Assembly: GCF_001426375.1 (NCBI RefSeq)
Contig: NZ_LMEO01000053.1
Coordinates: 499-64,498 of the forward strand
Length of the DNA: 64,000 nt
From: Paenibacillus sp. Root444D2
GTDB taxonomy: Bacteria > Bacillota > Bacilli > Paenibacillales > NBRC-103111
Direction of reading: 5' to 3'
The translations under genes were made by a program, and so were the position numbers. The notes beneath the pieces are model-generated. The model was not told where the DNA came from. It did no database searches and was given only the letters and a program-made list of their open reading frames with translations. Below are positions 24,743 through 33,326 of the stretch, in pieces (position 1 is the first letter of the stretch; each line of letters starts with the position of its first letter).

Positions 24743-26608
24743 CTAAGGAAGTTTGACTACAAACTCGCTTATATAGTAGGAAGTGGTTATGGATTCGCCA
24801 AATTCGAATTCGGCAGAATCCGCATATTTACCGCCCTTAACACTAATCTGCATGGGCAATGGTTCGTGACCTTCTGGCAGCCATCTGGCACTCGCCTTGT
24901 ATCGGCCGATCGGCACATGATCGATACCCGCGCCGCCTGGGACCGGGCCGCCCCGTTTAATCAACGTTTGGCCTGTGCTTCCGTCAAGCAATGGTCCTAC
25001 AGGCGTAAGTGTAATTTCAAGATCGCTCATATCGAACTCAGGCAGGCTGTCATCGAAGGATGAAAAATTAGGATAAACAAAAATATGACCGTCGAATTTC
25101 TTCCAAGTAAAATCTCGGACAGCTCCTGTGCTTCCCGCAAGCGGACGATCGACGTCAGCTGCTAAATGGAATGTGAAGTTTTTGCCGTTAAACTCTTTGG
25201 TGATGTTAGCTCCCATTCGATAGGTTGTTGCGATTTGCGGTAATTCAATCCGATAGTGTCCTGATTCATCGGTGACTGCAAGGAGATTGCTGTCATAAAG
25301 CAAGGTGTTATCCGCAAAGATCTCAACGTCTGGTATCGGATTGCCCTTCGCGTCTCGTACGTAGCCTTTCACGACGTATGGTTCAACTTCCTCTACAGAT
25401 GGTACGGGCGCCGGCGTTGGTTCCGGTGTTGGTGCTGGCGTCGGTGCCGGTGTTGGTGCTGGCGTCGGAGCCGGTGCAGGGTCCGGATTCGTGCCAGGGG
25501 CGGCATCCTCGATCCGAATCGTCCAAACATTGCCGCTACTGGAGAAGACAACATTGTAGCCGCTGCTCTCCGACACGAAGCGCAATGGTACCATCGTGCT
25601 TCCGTCAATGATCTGGGCAGGTACATCCAGGGCGACAGCTTTTCCGTTTACGATTGCATTCGTATTATTAATCGTCAATTCGATGGAAAGGCCGTTCTTC
25701 GTTCCAATCGCCTTCCGGACAGCTCCCTCTTCCACCCATTGCACCGTAAAGCCTAGGGTTTCAAACAGTTTGCGGAATGGGACAAGCGTGCGACCGTCTT
25801 TAACGATCGGTTGCGCATCGTTAAAGTGAAGCTCTGCCCCTTTGAAAAGCACATGGATCGCAATATCTTTCGTTCCATCCTCAGAAGCAGGGACGGGAGC
25901 CGGAGCAGGGTTCGGCGTCGGTGCTGGCGTTGGGTTTGGCGTCGGGTTTGGGTTTGGCGCCGGTGAGGGTGCCGGACTCGGTAACGGCGCTGGCGTCGTA
26001 GTAGGAGCAGGCGTCCCATCCGAAATCATTGGCTTCTTGTATTTAATCGGTTTGGAAACTATCGCACCTTGCGGTGTCTCGATTTCCAGCACATAAGACT
26101 GCGTTTCCTTAATCGTGCCGTTGTCGCTGGCATACAAGTCGAACGTAAGCTGCCCTTGGAACTCGCCAACCGACTCCTTCACATCTTTTCGAAAGCCCGG
26201 GTTAATAATTTCGCTTTCATGGGTTATCGCGCCGTCTGCAGATGTAACCGTTTTGTCCTTTACGATGCCGAGCAGCCAGCCGGTCGTAGCACGGTTTGTT
26301 CTCCACACCCCTTGATAATTATCCTTGCCGTAATCATCGGTAGAGCGGAGTACAACCGCATTAATGACCGTTTTCTGTGCTAAGTTCAGCACAAGCTTGA
26401 AGTGGCCATCCTTATTGCCCTCCGGCTTGAAGTCAGCAGCGCCGACAACATCAGACGCCGTATCGAGCAGACTAAACTCCTTGATCGCAACTCCCGCAGG
26501 TGAGGTTTCTCCGAAAGCGCCAGCGACTCCGCCATACGACAAGCAGCCCGCCAGCACAAGGGATAGAGCTGAATTCCAAATTTTTTGTTTTTTAACCGTA
26601 ACCATCAT
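24743..26608 (-). CDS. Secreted stalk-domain (copper amine oxidase N-terminal-like) protein
   Basis: About 621 aa with a signal peptide (WNSALSLVLAGCLSYGGVAGAFGE). An N-terminal beta domain (~35-190) is followed by a Pro/Thr/Ala linker, a stalk domain (VLFKGAELHFNDAQPIVKDGRTLVPFRKLFETLGF), a second Pro/Thr/Ala linker and a carboxypeptidase-regulatory-like repeat (VKGYVRDAKGNPIPDVEIFADN). The C terminus has a beta-sandwich look. It is probably an extracellular or wall-associated binding protein. Start 26608 is preferred from spacing to AAGGAG; the frame also has ATGs at 26614 and 26605. The two linkers are low-complexity repeats. Confidence 0.82.
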   Translation of the reverse strand: MMVTVKKQKIWNSALSLVLAGCLSYGGVAGAFGETSPAGVAIKEFSLLDTASDVVGAADFKPEGNKDGHFKLVLNLAQKTVINAVVLRSTDDYGKDNYQGVWRTNRATTGWLLGIVKDKTVTSADGAITHESEIINPGFRKDVKESVGEFQGQLTFDLYASDNGTIKETQSYVLEIETPQGAIVSKPIKYKKPMISDGTPAPTTTPAPLPSPAPSPAPNPNPTPNPTPAPTPNPAPAPVPASEDGTKDIAIHVLFKGAELHFNDAQPIVKDGRTLVPFRKLFETLGFTVQWVEEGAVRKAIGTKNGLSIELTINNTNAIVNGKAVALDVPAQIIDGSTMVPLRFVSESSGYNVVFSSSGNVWTIRIEDAAPGTNPDPAPAPTPAPTPAPTPAPTPEPTPAPVPSVEEVEPYVVKGYVRDAKGNPIPDVEIFADNTLLYDSNLLAVTDESGHYRIELPQIATTYRMGANITKEFNGKNFTFHLAADVDRPLAGSTGAVRDFTWKKFDGHIFVYPNFSSFDDSLPEFDMSDLEITLTPVGPLLDGSTGQTLIKRGGPVPGGAGIDHVPIGRYKASARWLPEGHEPLPMQISVKGGKYADSAEFEFGESITTSYYISEFVVKLP

Positions 26609-26635
26609 GATCATTCTCCTTCTCCCAATTCATTT

Positions 26636-27202
26636 TTACAAAGAAATAATTCCTTTAATTTTTGCAGCCGGCCCTTTATTATATCTCCCTGTACAAATTA
26701 GAAAGCCCATTCCTACATACGATAGACCCCAGAAGAAGGCAAACCACTTGTCGAGCCATGGAAGTCCAAATGAGACCAGCATAATGACCATCAGGATAAC
26801 CGTCCAACGCGGAAACACTTTTGCGCGGAAGGTTAGAATCGCAAGTATAATTGTCCCCAGCAGCATCCCCATGCCCGAAACGCCTCCCATAATACTTGCG
26901 AATGCTCCTTCTTTGGCGTAAAAGCCGTATGCGAACAAACCATAAAAATTAGATGCTACCAACAAATTCCCAATCATAAGGAGTAAGGCTGCAATAAATC
27001 CAAGTACCCCGGTTTCACGTGACTGGGACATGTAAAGCGCGATGGAGCTGATGGCCATCAACATACAGGCCATAAATCCGCAAATAACCTCCGGCGTACT
27101 ATCATCTCCCCAAATGAGGGACGACGGCGTCATCCCCATTCTGATGATTCCCGCCAATAGGCAAAGAAACCCAAGCCACTTGACTACTCTCTCCAATGTC
27201 AT
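26636..27202 (-). CDS. Multi-pass membrane protein, unknown function
   Basis: 188 aa with about six hydrophobic helices, starting TLERVVKWLGFLCLLAGIIRMGM. The start at 27202 has CGGAGG eight bases upstream; the open frame extends to 27340 without a ribosome site. It precedes the stalk-domain gene by 27 bp and may be cotranscribed. The layout resembles small DUF-type integral membrane proteins of Paenibacillus; no transport motif is visible. Confidence 0.75.
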   Translation of the reverse strand: MTLERVVKWLGFLCLLAGIIRMGMTPSSLIWGDDSTPEVICGFMACMLMAISSIALYMSQSRETGVLGFIAALLLMIGNLLVASNFYGLFAYGFYAKEGAFASIMGGVSGMGMLLGTIILAILTFRAKVFPRWTVILMVIMLVSFGLPWLDKWFAFFWGLSYVGMGFLICTGRYNKGPAAKIKGIISL

Positions 27203-27489
27203 TCTTTCATCCTCCGTTTGATTTCGATTTATGTAATTATCATAACAAACCTGTATTCCCGTTTTGGAGAGTAGCTCTTCCTGAGTGCTGCGGGAAGTTT
27301 CATAGGTAATTTCGGGAAACGATCTTAATGACAGAGCCACTATGAAAGTCTACGCACTAAATGCGTATTGCAATTATGCGGTCCTATGACTCCCGCTCCA
27401 CCGACAACAATAGAGGCTCTAAACCGCTATCATTTTACGCCCGATACCTATGCGATGCCTTCGTCGTTATCGACTGTATACCCGGCACT

Positions 27490-27588
27490 GTTGAAGGACA
27501 ATATAGTTTTGAAGTGCAAGAAGCCAGCAAACTCAAGGGTTTGCTGGCTTTTTCTTGAAAGTAAAATGACAAATTATGTTTTGAAGTA
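27490..27588 (+). repeat. Dispersed repeat with terminator hairpin, copy 1
   Basis: Shares AGTTTTGAAGTGCAAGAAGC, an AAGCCAGCAAAC/GTTTGCTGGCTT hairpin and a trailing AAATGACAAATNANGTTTTGAA with 36246-36343. The hairpin with its T-run can act as a terminator. Confidence 0.75.
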
Positions 27589-27683
27589 GTGGAGGTGTTC
27601 AAAATGTCTAACATACAATTAAGTTTTGAAGTACTTATATTAACTTCGAATTGAATAACCTCGCCATCATGCAAATTGCTCTA

Positions 27684-28148
27684 TTACACACCTTCGTACC
27701 GCACGCCATACATAAAAACGAGCGAAATCAATCCTTTTGTAGGTCGGCCTTGTGATGTAATTTCAATAATTAGATCGTATCTGGCTTCTTGCAGTCCAGA
27801 AGTCGTAAACTGAAATTCCAGCTCGGTCCGGCCAACGTGGCAATCCTACTGCTCCAAGGAAGCCGCAATTTGTGATCCTGGTGCTATCACCCATCCGTTT
27901 GGCAAATGCCATTTCACTTACAGCCATTGCTGCATAAACAGCTGATTTTCTACAATAAGCTTAATGAATTTTGGAACACCATCTTGAATAAACGGCACTT
28001 ACTTGTAATCGACGATTACCGCGAAAATAGTGAAGTCGTACGCCATTTGAAAAGGGCTTTGCTGCAGCTTGTAGGCAAAGCTCCGCTGCACCCAGGCAAT
28101 CACTCGTTCTCCAAATATGGGAAACACTATAAAAAGAGGCACTTCCAT
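27684..28148 (-). pseudogene. Decayed CDS with three in-frame stop codons
   Basis: One frame stays coding-like for 155 codons from an ATG at 28148: MEVPLFIVFPIFGERVIAWV ... stop ... VPFIQDGVPKFIKLIVENQL ... stop ... VKWHLPNGWVIAPGSQIAAS ... stop ... GRTELEFQFTTSGLQEARYD ... and a final stop at 27684. The internal stops are at 27999-28001, 27918-27920 and 27846-27848, all in frame. The WHLPxGW and EFQFT parts resemble Ig-like tail domains found in some Paenibacillus ADP-ribosylglycohydrolase-type proteins, but this is only a suggestion. Non-functional. Confidence 0.6.
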
Positions 28149-28220
28149 CGCTAGGAAGCACCCAAAAAATTAGAAACTTTGGAACAAAAACTACCACCAA
28201 AACATAGTTGAATATATTAT

Positions 28221-29564
28221 TTATGCTCCTGGTGTTGGAGTGGCTCTGAATGCATTTACAGTCTTGTCCATAACAACCTGTGCATCACTTCCCGAATCAA
28301 GAATCGTATTTTGAAGCGATTCTTTTTCTACCAATACTGTTGTTACGGTAAGCGGCTCTGATGCTTCGGTAGTCAACAAAGCGTCTACTTGCGCAGAGAA
28401 ACAAGAATCACTTATCTTGGCATGAACCTCCGTGGCAACAACATGATTATTAGAAATATAATTTCCCTTACCCGAAACAATACGTATGATTACAGGTGTT
28501 GCACCTACCGGCTTGATGTTCTGAGTATTAATTCCTTCAGAAAAGTGATTAGCAATTACAGAATTATTATTGCCACTGATATATAGGAGACCATACAAAT
28601 CATCTAAACCATTGTCAATTCCCAGAAAAGGGGTCCAAGGTTCATGGTCACGTAAAAAGTGATTTGAAGAAACCAAGTTTTCCGAACAATTTTCCCTGAA
28701 TACCACCATTCCTGGATAAAATGAATGAAGTCTATTATTTGTGATACTGGAACGTGTCACACCATCAAAATAGATACTGCTCGCACCTCGTGGAAAAACA
28801 TTATTCGCTGTAATCAAAAGTCCACCAAAATTTTGAGCGTAAATTGAATATCCTTTAAAACCGGCTCCTATCAAGTTATCGGTTATTTTTGAAGCCTGTC
28901 CCCAACCTCGTAGTTCTATACAGTTACCACATTCAGCTATGAAATTATCATGTATAGTCAGTGCATCTGCATGATAAATAGTAATTCCATGCTCTAAATA
29001 CACAAACCCCATGCCTGTAATCCGAAATGAGTCACAAGCACTTGCAACATAAATACCCGTTTTCCCGTTAGTGTATGTGTTTTCCGGATTTGTTTCTCCT
29101 GAACCATCTTCAATAAAATGCAAACCATCAATACAAAAGTCAGAAAACTCTACCGAACTTATTCGGGGATTTCCACTTCGTTCAACATAAAATGCAGCTC
29201 CTTTATATTCCTCGTCATTTACTTCTAGGGGAATATCTACGAGTATGCGACTTCCTCCCGGCCACAATTCATGCAAATCCGCCCATTCATTCTCAGAAGT
29301 ATTAAAACGAATACTCGAAGATGTAAACCCGTGTCCAGAACCCATAATTTTAAGATAACTGATGTCTATAACTACTTGACTGCCAAGATGATAATCTCCC
29401 GGTGGAATATAGATAACCGCACCCGGCTTTCCGCCTTTATTCACATCAGTGTCCGTTTGCCTACTTTTAATATCTGCTATAATGCTATTGATTACCTCAC
29501 CAATATCCTCATACGGATTACCGACAGGCCACTCTGTTACGTCGTAATAATTTTTACTAGCCAT
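28221..29564 (-). CDS. GH91 enzyme: inulin fructotransferase or DFA III hydrolase
   Basis: 447 aa right-handed beta-helix protein. IYIPPGDYHLGSQVVIDISYLKI, GSGHGFTSSSIRF, LHELWPGGSRILVD, NTYTNGKTGIYVASACDSFRITGMGFVYLEHG and CGNCIELRGWGQASKITDNLIGAGF match inulin fructotransferases, which release difructose anhydride III (DFA III) from inulin. Candidate catalytic Asp206 and Glu217 have the same 11-residue spacing as the pair I recall (233/244) for the Bacillus snu-7 enzyme. No signal peptide is present and the start follows AGGAG well. Secreted IFTases have one; the intracellular DFA III hydrolases of the same family do not. Neighbouring GH32 and sugar ABC genes favour intracellular DFA III opening. 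Confidence 0.85.
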   Translation of the reverse strand: MASKNYYDVTEWPVGNPYEDIGEVINSIIADIKSRQTDTDVNKGGKPGAVIYIPPGDYHLGSQVVIDISYLKIMGSGHGFTSSSIRFNTSENEWADLHELWPGGSRILVDIPLEVNDEEYKGAAFYVERSGNPRISSVEFSDFCIDGLHFIEDGSGETNPENTYTNGKTGIYVASACDSFRITGMGFVYLEHGITIYHADALTIHDNFIAECGNCIELRGWGQASKITDNLIGAGFKGYSIYAQNFGGLLITANNVFPRGASSIYFDGVTRSSITNNRLHSFYPGMVVFRENCSENLVSSNHFLRDHEPWTPFLGIDNGLDDLYGLLYISGNNNSVIANHFSEGINTQNIKPVGATPVIIRIVSGKGNYISNNHVVATEVHAKISDSCFSAQVDALLTTEASEPLTVTTVLVEKESLQNTILDSGSDAQVVMDKTVNAFRATPTPGA

Positions 29565-29758
29565 AAATAAATTCTCCTATCCATTTAGTGTAAATTCTTA
29601 TATGGTCAAAAAGATCGCTAATATCCTTGCCAAGAAGGCAGGATGAGGCGATTTTCTTACTTTCACAGAAACAATAGGCCCTTCGGTTTATTCGTTAGAT
29701 GTTTTCAACGCCTTCAAACCAAGCGCCAACGCCCAGCACAGTCCGGCATTATCCCCTT

Positions 29759-29955
29759 TTGGATGAGATCTCGAAATCTCTGGAATTAGCAAACATTACT
29801 TGGTTCGTCTCTTTCAAAAAGCGTTTAGTATGAGTCCGATTCAATACCATGCGTGTGCATGCAGCACGCCATTTGATCCAATTTACCACCGACCCGCTTA
29901 CCATCATCGCCGAGAAGATGGGCTTTCCAAGCATTCATGCATTCAGGCAGATACG
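29759..29955 (+). pseudogene. AraC-type regulator C-terminal remnant
   Basis: Fragments in shifted frames read DEISKSL, then HYLVRLFQKAFSMSPIQYHA (as LVRLFQKAFSMSPIQYH), then ARHLIQFTTDPLTIIAEKMG and FPSIHAF. Together these are the two helix-turn-helix motifs of an AraC/XylS protein, broken by at least two indels. It lies on the opposite strand between the GH91 and GH32 genes. The intact AraC gene at 34991 has the same motifs, but the remnant is a different sequence. Confidence 0.7.
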
Positions 29956-29972
29956 CATCATACTACTTATGA

Positions 29973-31472
29973 TCACCGCCAAATCGATTCGAGTTTCCAA
30001 ACGTTTAATGAAAGCATTTTAACCTTTCCTCCACGGCAAAAAATGTCAATCCCCGTACTCGCCGGATCAGGATAGATATTGTTTGACATCACGGAGCGCC
30101 CTTCATTTGCATAGATTTCTATACATGTAGTATCAACAAAAATTTGCAATGCTACCAAACCATTAGCCGTTGTCTCGAGCATGCACGTTCGCACGCCTTC
30201 ACTAAACGAATCTGAACGGGATCTATCAAACCGGAGTACCTTGGAGTTGACATCGTAGGATATCAAGGTTTCTTTACCGTCTTCAGAACATCTCAATCGC
30301 AATCCGAATTCTTCCGCATCGCAATCTTCCAATGAAAACTTCACCATGATCTCCAAACAATCGCCATTCATTTCTTTAGGAACGGGTCTTCGTCCTTCCT
30401 CAACCAACACATTCTCTACTACGTAATGCTCTTTACGCAAAGTTTGCAATTGTTCAACCGGAAGAAACTTCAAACGTCCGCCTGTATCCAATTCAACCGT
30501 TCTCGGAAGAGACATGGCCCCGCACCAATAGTTTGCTTTTGTCGGACCGAACGACTTAAACCACGGCATCCAATCCCAAGCGTTCAACCAACCTATAATA
30601 ATTCGTCTTCCATTATCATCAAGGAAGGATTGAGGAGCATAGTACTCGAACCCGCAATCCACTTCTCCACAATAATCCCAAGTAAATTTCCCGCTACTAT
30701 AATCTAATGAACCAGTTAAATAACTCGCTTTTTTTTCACCCATTCCCATTGGGGAGAACATTAGTACATAACGATCGCCAAGCTGAAAAATATCCGGACA
30801 TTCCCACATCGTACCCATCGTACCGTCACTCTCAGCCAATACACTTACATACTCCCATACATACAGGTCATTCGAGCGATAAAGCAAAGCTCTTCCTTTT
30901 CCATCTTTACTTGAACCTACGACCATATACCATTTATCTTCGTGTTTCCATACTTTCGGATCCCTGAAATCAGAGGAACTCCCTTCTGGAGGAACAGAGA
31001 TAACCGGATTTCCTACATATTTTTGAAATGTCACGCTATCGGTACTGGAAGCTAAACATTGGGTTTGAATGACACGCCCTTCCTTCATAATCGTGCCGGT
31101 GTAGATCAAAGTCAATATCCCGTTGTCATCGACGGCGCTTCCGGAAAAACATCCGCCTTTTTGGTCAAGATCATAGACTTCACTTGGCGCAAGTGCAATA
31201 GGAAGGTGTTCCCAATGAACCAAATCTTTACTTTTTGCATGGCCCCAATGCATCGGACCCCACTCGGCTGAATAGGGGTGGAACTGGTAAAACATATGAT
31301 ATTCTCCTTGATAGTATATAAGCCCGTTAGGATCGTTCATCCAATAGGCGGGAGGCATAAAATGAAACTTTAAGCGCATAGGGTCTTTACCCACATGTTC
31401 CTTTATAGTTGCAGCCGATTGTTCTGCTTTACCTAACATGAGATTATGGAACGTATGGTGATCATATTGCAT
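29973..31472 (-). CDS. GH32 glycoside hydrolase (fructosidase/inulinase-like)
   Basis: 499 aa. Five-bladed propeller motifs are visible: WMNDPNG (nucleophile Asp47), the FSGSA box, FRDPKVW (transition-state Asp) and WECPDIF (acid/base Glu), followed by the GH32 beta-sandwich with IEIYANEGRSVMSNNIYP. It hydrolyses terminal beta-fructosyl bonds; no signal peptide, so it acts in the cytosol on imported sugars. The start is ATG 31472, seven bases after GTGGAGG; the frame is open 15 bases further. Fourth gene of the ABC operon. With GH91 it could split inulobiose from DFA III to fructose. Confidence 0.92.
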   Translation of the reverse strand: MQYDHHTFHNLMLGKAEQSAATIKEHVGKDPMRLKFHFMPPAYWMNDPNGLIYYQGEYHMFYQFHPYSAEWGPMHWGHAKSKDLVHWEHLPIALAPSEVYDLDQKGGCFSGSAVDDNGILTLIYTGTIMKEGRVIQTQCLASSTDSVTFQKYVGNPVISVPPEGSSSDFRDPKVWKHEDKWYMVVGSSKDGKGRALLYRSNDLYVWEYVSVLAESDGTMGTMWECPDIFQLGDRYVLMFSPMGMGEKKASYLTGSLDYSSGKFTWDYCGEVDCGFEYYAPQSFLDDNGRRIIIGWLNAWDWMPWFKSFGPTKANYWCGAMSLPRTVELDTGGRLKFLPVEQLQTLRKEHYVVENVLVEEGRRPVPKEMNGDCLEIMVKFSLEDCDAEEFGLRLRCSEDGKETLISYDVNSKVLRFDRSRSDSFSEGVRTCMLETTANGLVALQIFVDTTCIEIYANEGRSVMSNNIYPDPASTGIDIFCRGGKVKMLSLNVWKLESIWR

Positions 31473-31513
31473 CAATATTTCCTCCACTCTTTATTTCATC
31501 ATTCAAATTTTCT

Positions 31514-32359
31514 CTATTCTTTAACAGCACCCATTGTCATTCCGCGAACAATGTATTTTTGCATGACAAACGAAAACAGCATGACAGGCACGCTAAATAT
31601 GGTTGCCGCAGCCGTCATGGGGCCTAGATCCAAACCGTAAGCTGTTAAAAACTCTGAAATTCCTACTGGCACCGTTTTGGCCGAAGTGCTTGTTAAAAGT
31701 AATGCGAACAAGAAATCATTCCAGGAAAGCATAAAGCTAAAAATTGAGGTAGTTGCGATTCCAGGCAGCGAGATCGGTAAGATAATACGCATAAAAGTTC
31801 CAAACATCCCGCATCCGTCGACACGCGCAGATTCATCAAGTTCTTTTGGCAAATTGTCAAAAAAACCAATCATCATCCAGATAACAAACGGAATGTTTAT
31901 GCTGGTATAGACTAAAACTAATGCTAATTTTGTATCCATTAAACCTAATTGCCCAATAATGCGATACATCGGTATTGCAACACTAATCAGAGGCGTCATA
32001 CGAACACCTAAAGTAAAAAGTAGAAATAAATTCCCTAACTTTGATGCAAATCTGGTTAAGCCATAAGCAGCTAATGAACCCAGAAAAACACTCAATAATG
32101 TACCTGACATTGCAGTTATAAGACTGTTAACAAAATATTTTCCGATTGCCAGTTGATGAAACAAGGCATTGTAATTGGCTAAAGTAAACACAGAAGGCAA
32201 CAACGTAGGGGTTGTGGAAATCACTTCCCTTGGCGGTTTCAGTGAAGATAACACAAGGTAAGCGTATGGAAATAAAGTAACAACCAAAAAAATACATGAG
32301 ATGACGAATACAAATAAACCGGCAACTCTGGATTTTTGTTTACTCATGGTAATAACCAT
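31514..32359 (-). CDS. Carbohydrate ABC transporter permease (MalG type)
   Basis: 281 aa with six membrane helices. The EAA loop DESARVDGCGMFGTFMRIILPISLPG docks the ATPase, and the C terminus KYIVRGMTMGAVKE is the usual MalG end. AAGGAG lies nine bases before the ATG at 32359. No dedicated ATPase gene is present, so the importer probably uses a shared MsmX-type ATPase encoded elsewhere. Substrate inferred from GH91/GH32 as DFA III or fructo-oligosaccharide. Confidence 0.93.
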   Translation of the reverse strand: MVITMSKQKSRVAGLFVFVISCIFLVVTLFPYAYLVLSSLKPPREVISTTPTLLPSVFTLANYNALFHQLAIGKYFVNSLITAMSGTLLSVFLGSLAAYGLTRFASKLGNLFLLFTLGVRMTPLISVAIPMYRIIGQLGLMDTKLALVLVYTSINIPFVIWMMIGFFDNLPKELDESARVDGCGMFGTFMRIILPISLPGIATTSIFSFMLSWNDFLFALLLTSTSAKTVPVGISEFLTAYGLDLGPMTAAATIFSVPVMLFSFVMQKYIVRGMTMGAVKE

Positions 32360-32375
32360 CTTGCTGATCTCCTTC

Positions 32376-33257
32376 CTATCGAACCGCTTTCTTATTTGGA
32401 TTCCAGAATTGTTTAAAAAAGAATGAACAGATTGCCAGCAAGATAATCATAAAGATTACAGCCATTGCGCTTGCAAAGCCCTCTTGATTGTATCTGGCTA
32501 CCGATTTATAAATTAATGTGCTTACTAAGGAAGAGGAACCATTCGGACCGCCTTGTGTCATCACCCAAATAATATCAAAGGATTTAGCTGCATCAATCAT
32601 ACGTATAACAACTGCAACTAAAATGACCGGTTTTAAACTTGGCAGTGTGATATGCAAAAAGTTTTGAAACTTATTTGCTCCGTCCATGCGGGCAGCTTCG
32701 TATAAACTTTCAGGTATACCTTGTATGCCCGCTAATAATATCAACATCATAAATGGCGTGGTAAGCCATACATCGGCAATCATACAGGAAATTAAAGCCA
32801 ACTTGCTGTCAGATAACCACAAGATACTTTGAGGATTCTTAATCATGCCCAATTTGTATATAATTACATTTAAGATACCAAATTGATCGTTTAGCATAAA
32901 TTTCCATATCAAACCGCAAACCAAAGGAGAAATCATTAACGGACTCAACAGCAAAGTACGAATGACGTTGGCGCCTTTAAACCCTGTACTTAGCAGAAGA
33001 GCAAGAAGCATGCCCAATATTAACTCAATTGCAACTGCACCTATCACATACACAATTGTGTTGTTTAAGGATTGATAGAATGTGTCCGAAGTTAAAGCGT
33101 GAGAATAATGCCGAAGACCAATAAATTTTGAAGGATCTTCATCATCAAAAAAACTATCTTTAAAAAGCAATATCATTGGGTAAACAAAAAACAAGACCAT
33201 GAAGACGAAAGCCGGTAGAAAAAATAAGAAAGAAAGCTTCTGATCTCTTAGGGACAT
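32376..33257 (-). CDS. Carbohydrate ABC transporter permease (MalF type)
   Basis: About 293 aa with six helices; the EAA loop is YEAARMDGANKFQNFLHITLPSLKPV. The frame has ATGs at 33266, 33263 and 33257; the last (MSLRDQKLSFLFFLPAF) fits AGAAGG spacing best. It starts 60 bp after the binding-protein gene, across a strong terminator (33293-33322), so less of it than of the binding protein is expected. Forms the channel with the MalG-type permease. Confidence 0.92.
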   Translation of the reverse strand: MSLRDQKLSFLFFLPAFVFMVLFFVYPMILLFKDSFFDDEDPSKFIGLRHYSHALTSDTFYQSLNNTIVYVIGAVAIELILGMLLALLLSTGFKGANVIRTLLLSPLMISPLVCGLIWKFMLNDQFGILNVIIYKLGMIKNPQSILWLSDSKLALISCMIADVWLTTPFMMLILLAGIQGIPESLYEAARMDGANKFQNFLHITLPSLKPVILVAVVIRMIDAAKSFDIIWVMTQGGPNGSSSLVSTLIYKSVARYNQEGFASAMAVIFMIILLAICSFFFKQFWNPNKKAVR

Positions 33258-33292
33258 ATCCATCATCCTTCTGTGAGAATTGGAATTCGGTT

Positions 33293-33322
33293 AAAAAGGG
33301 GCTCGAACCTGAGCCCCTTTTT
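33293..33322 (-). terminator. Attenuating terminator between binding protein and permeases
   Basis: Perfect 12-bp stem AAAAAGGGGCTC / GAGCCCCTTTTT inside the operon. Such hairpins make the binding protein more abundant than the permeases. Confidence 0.85.
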
Positions 33323-33326
33323 CCAT

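Noticed and set aside
28221-29564. Pectate lyase call for the beta-helix protein
   Set aside because: The motifs are those of inulin fructotransferase/DFA III hydrolase and not of pectate lyases, and the operon context is fructan use.
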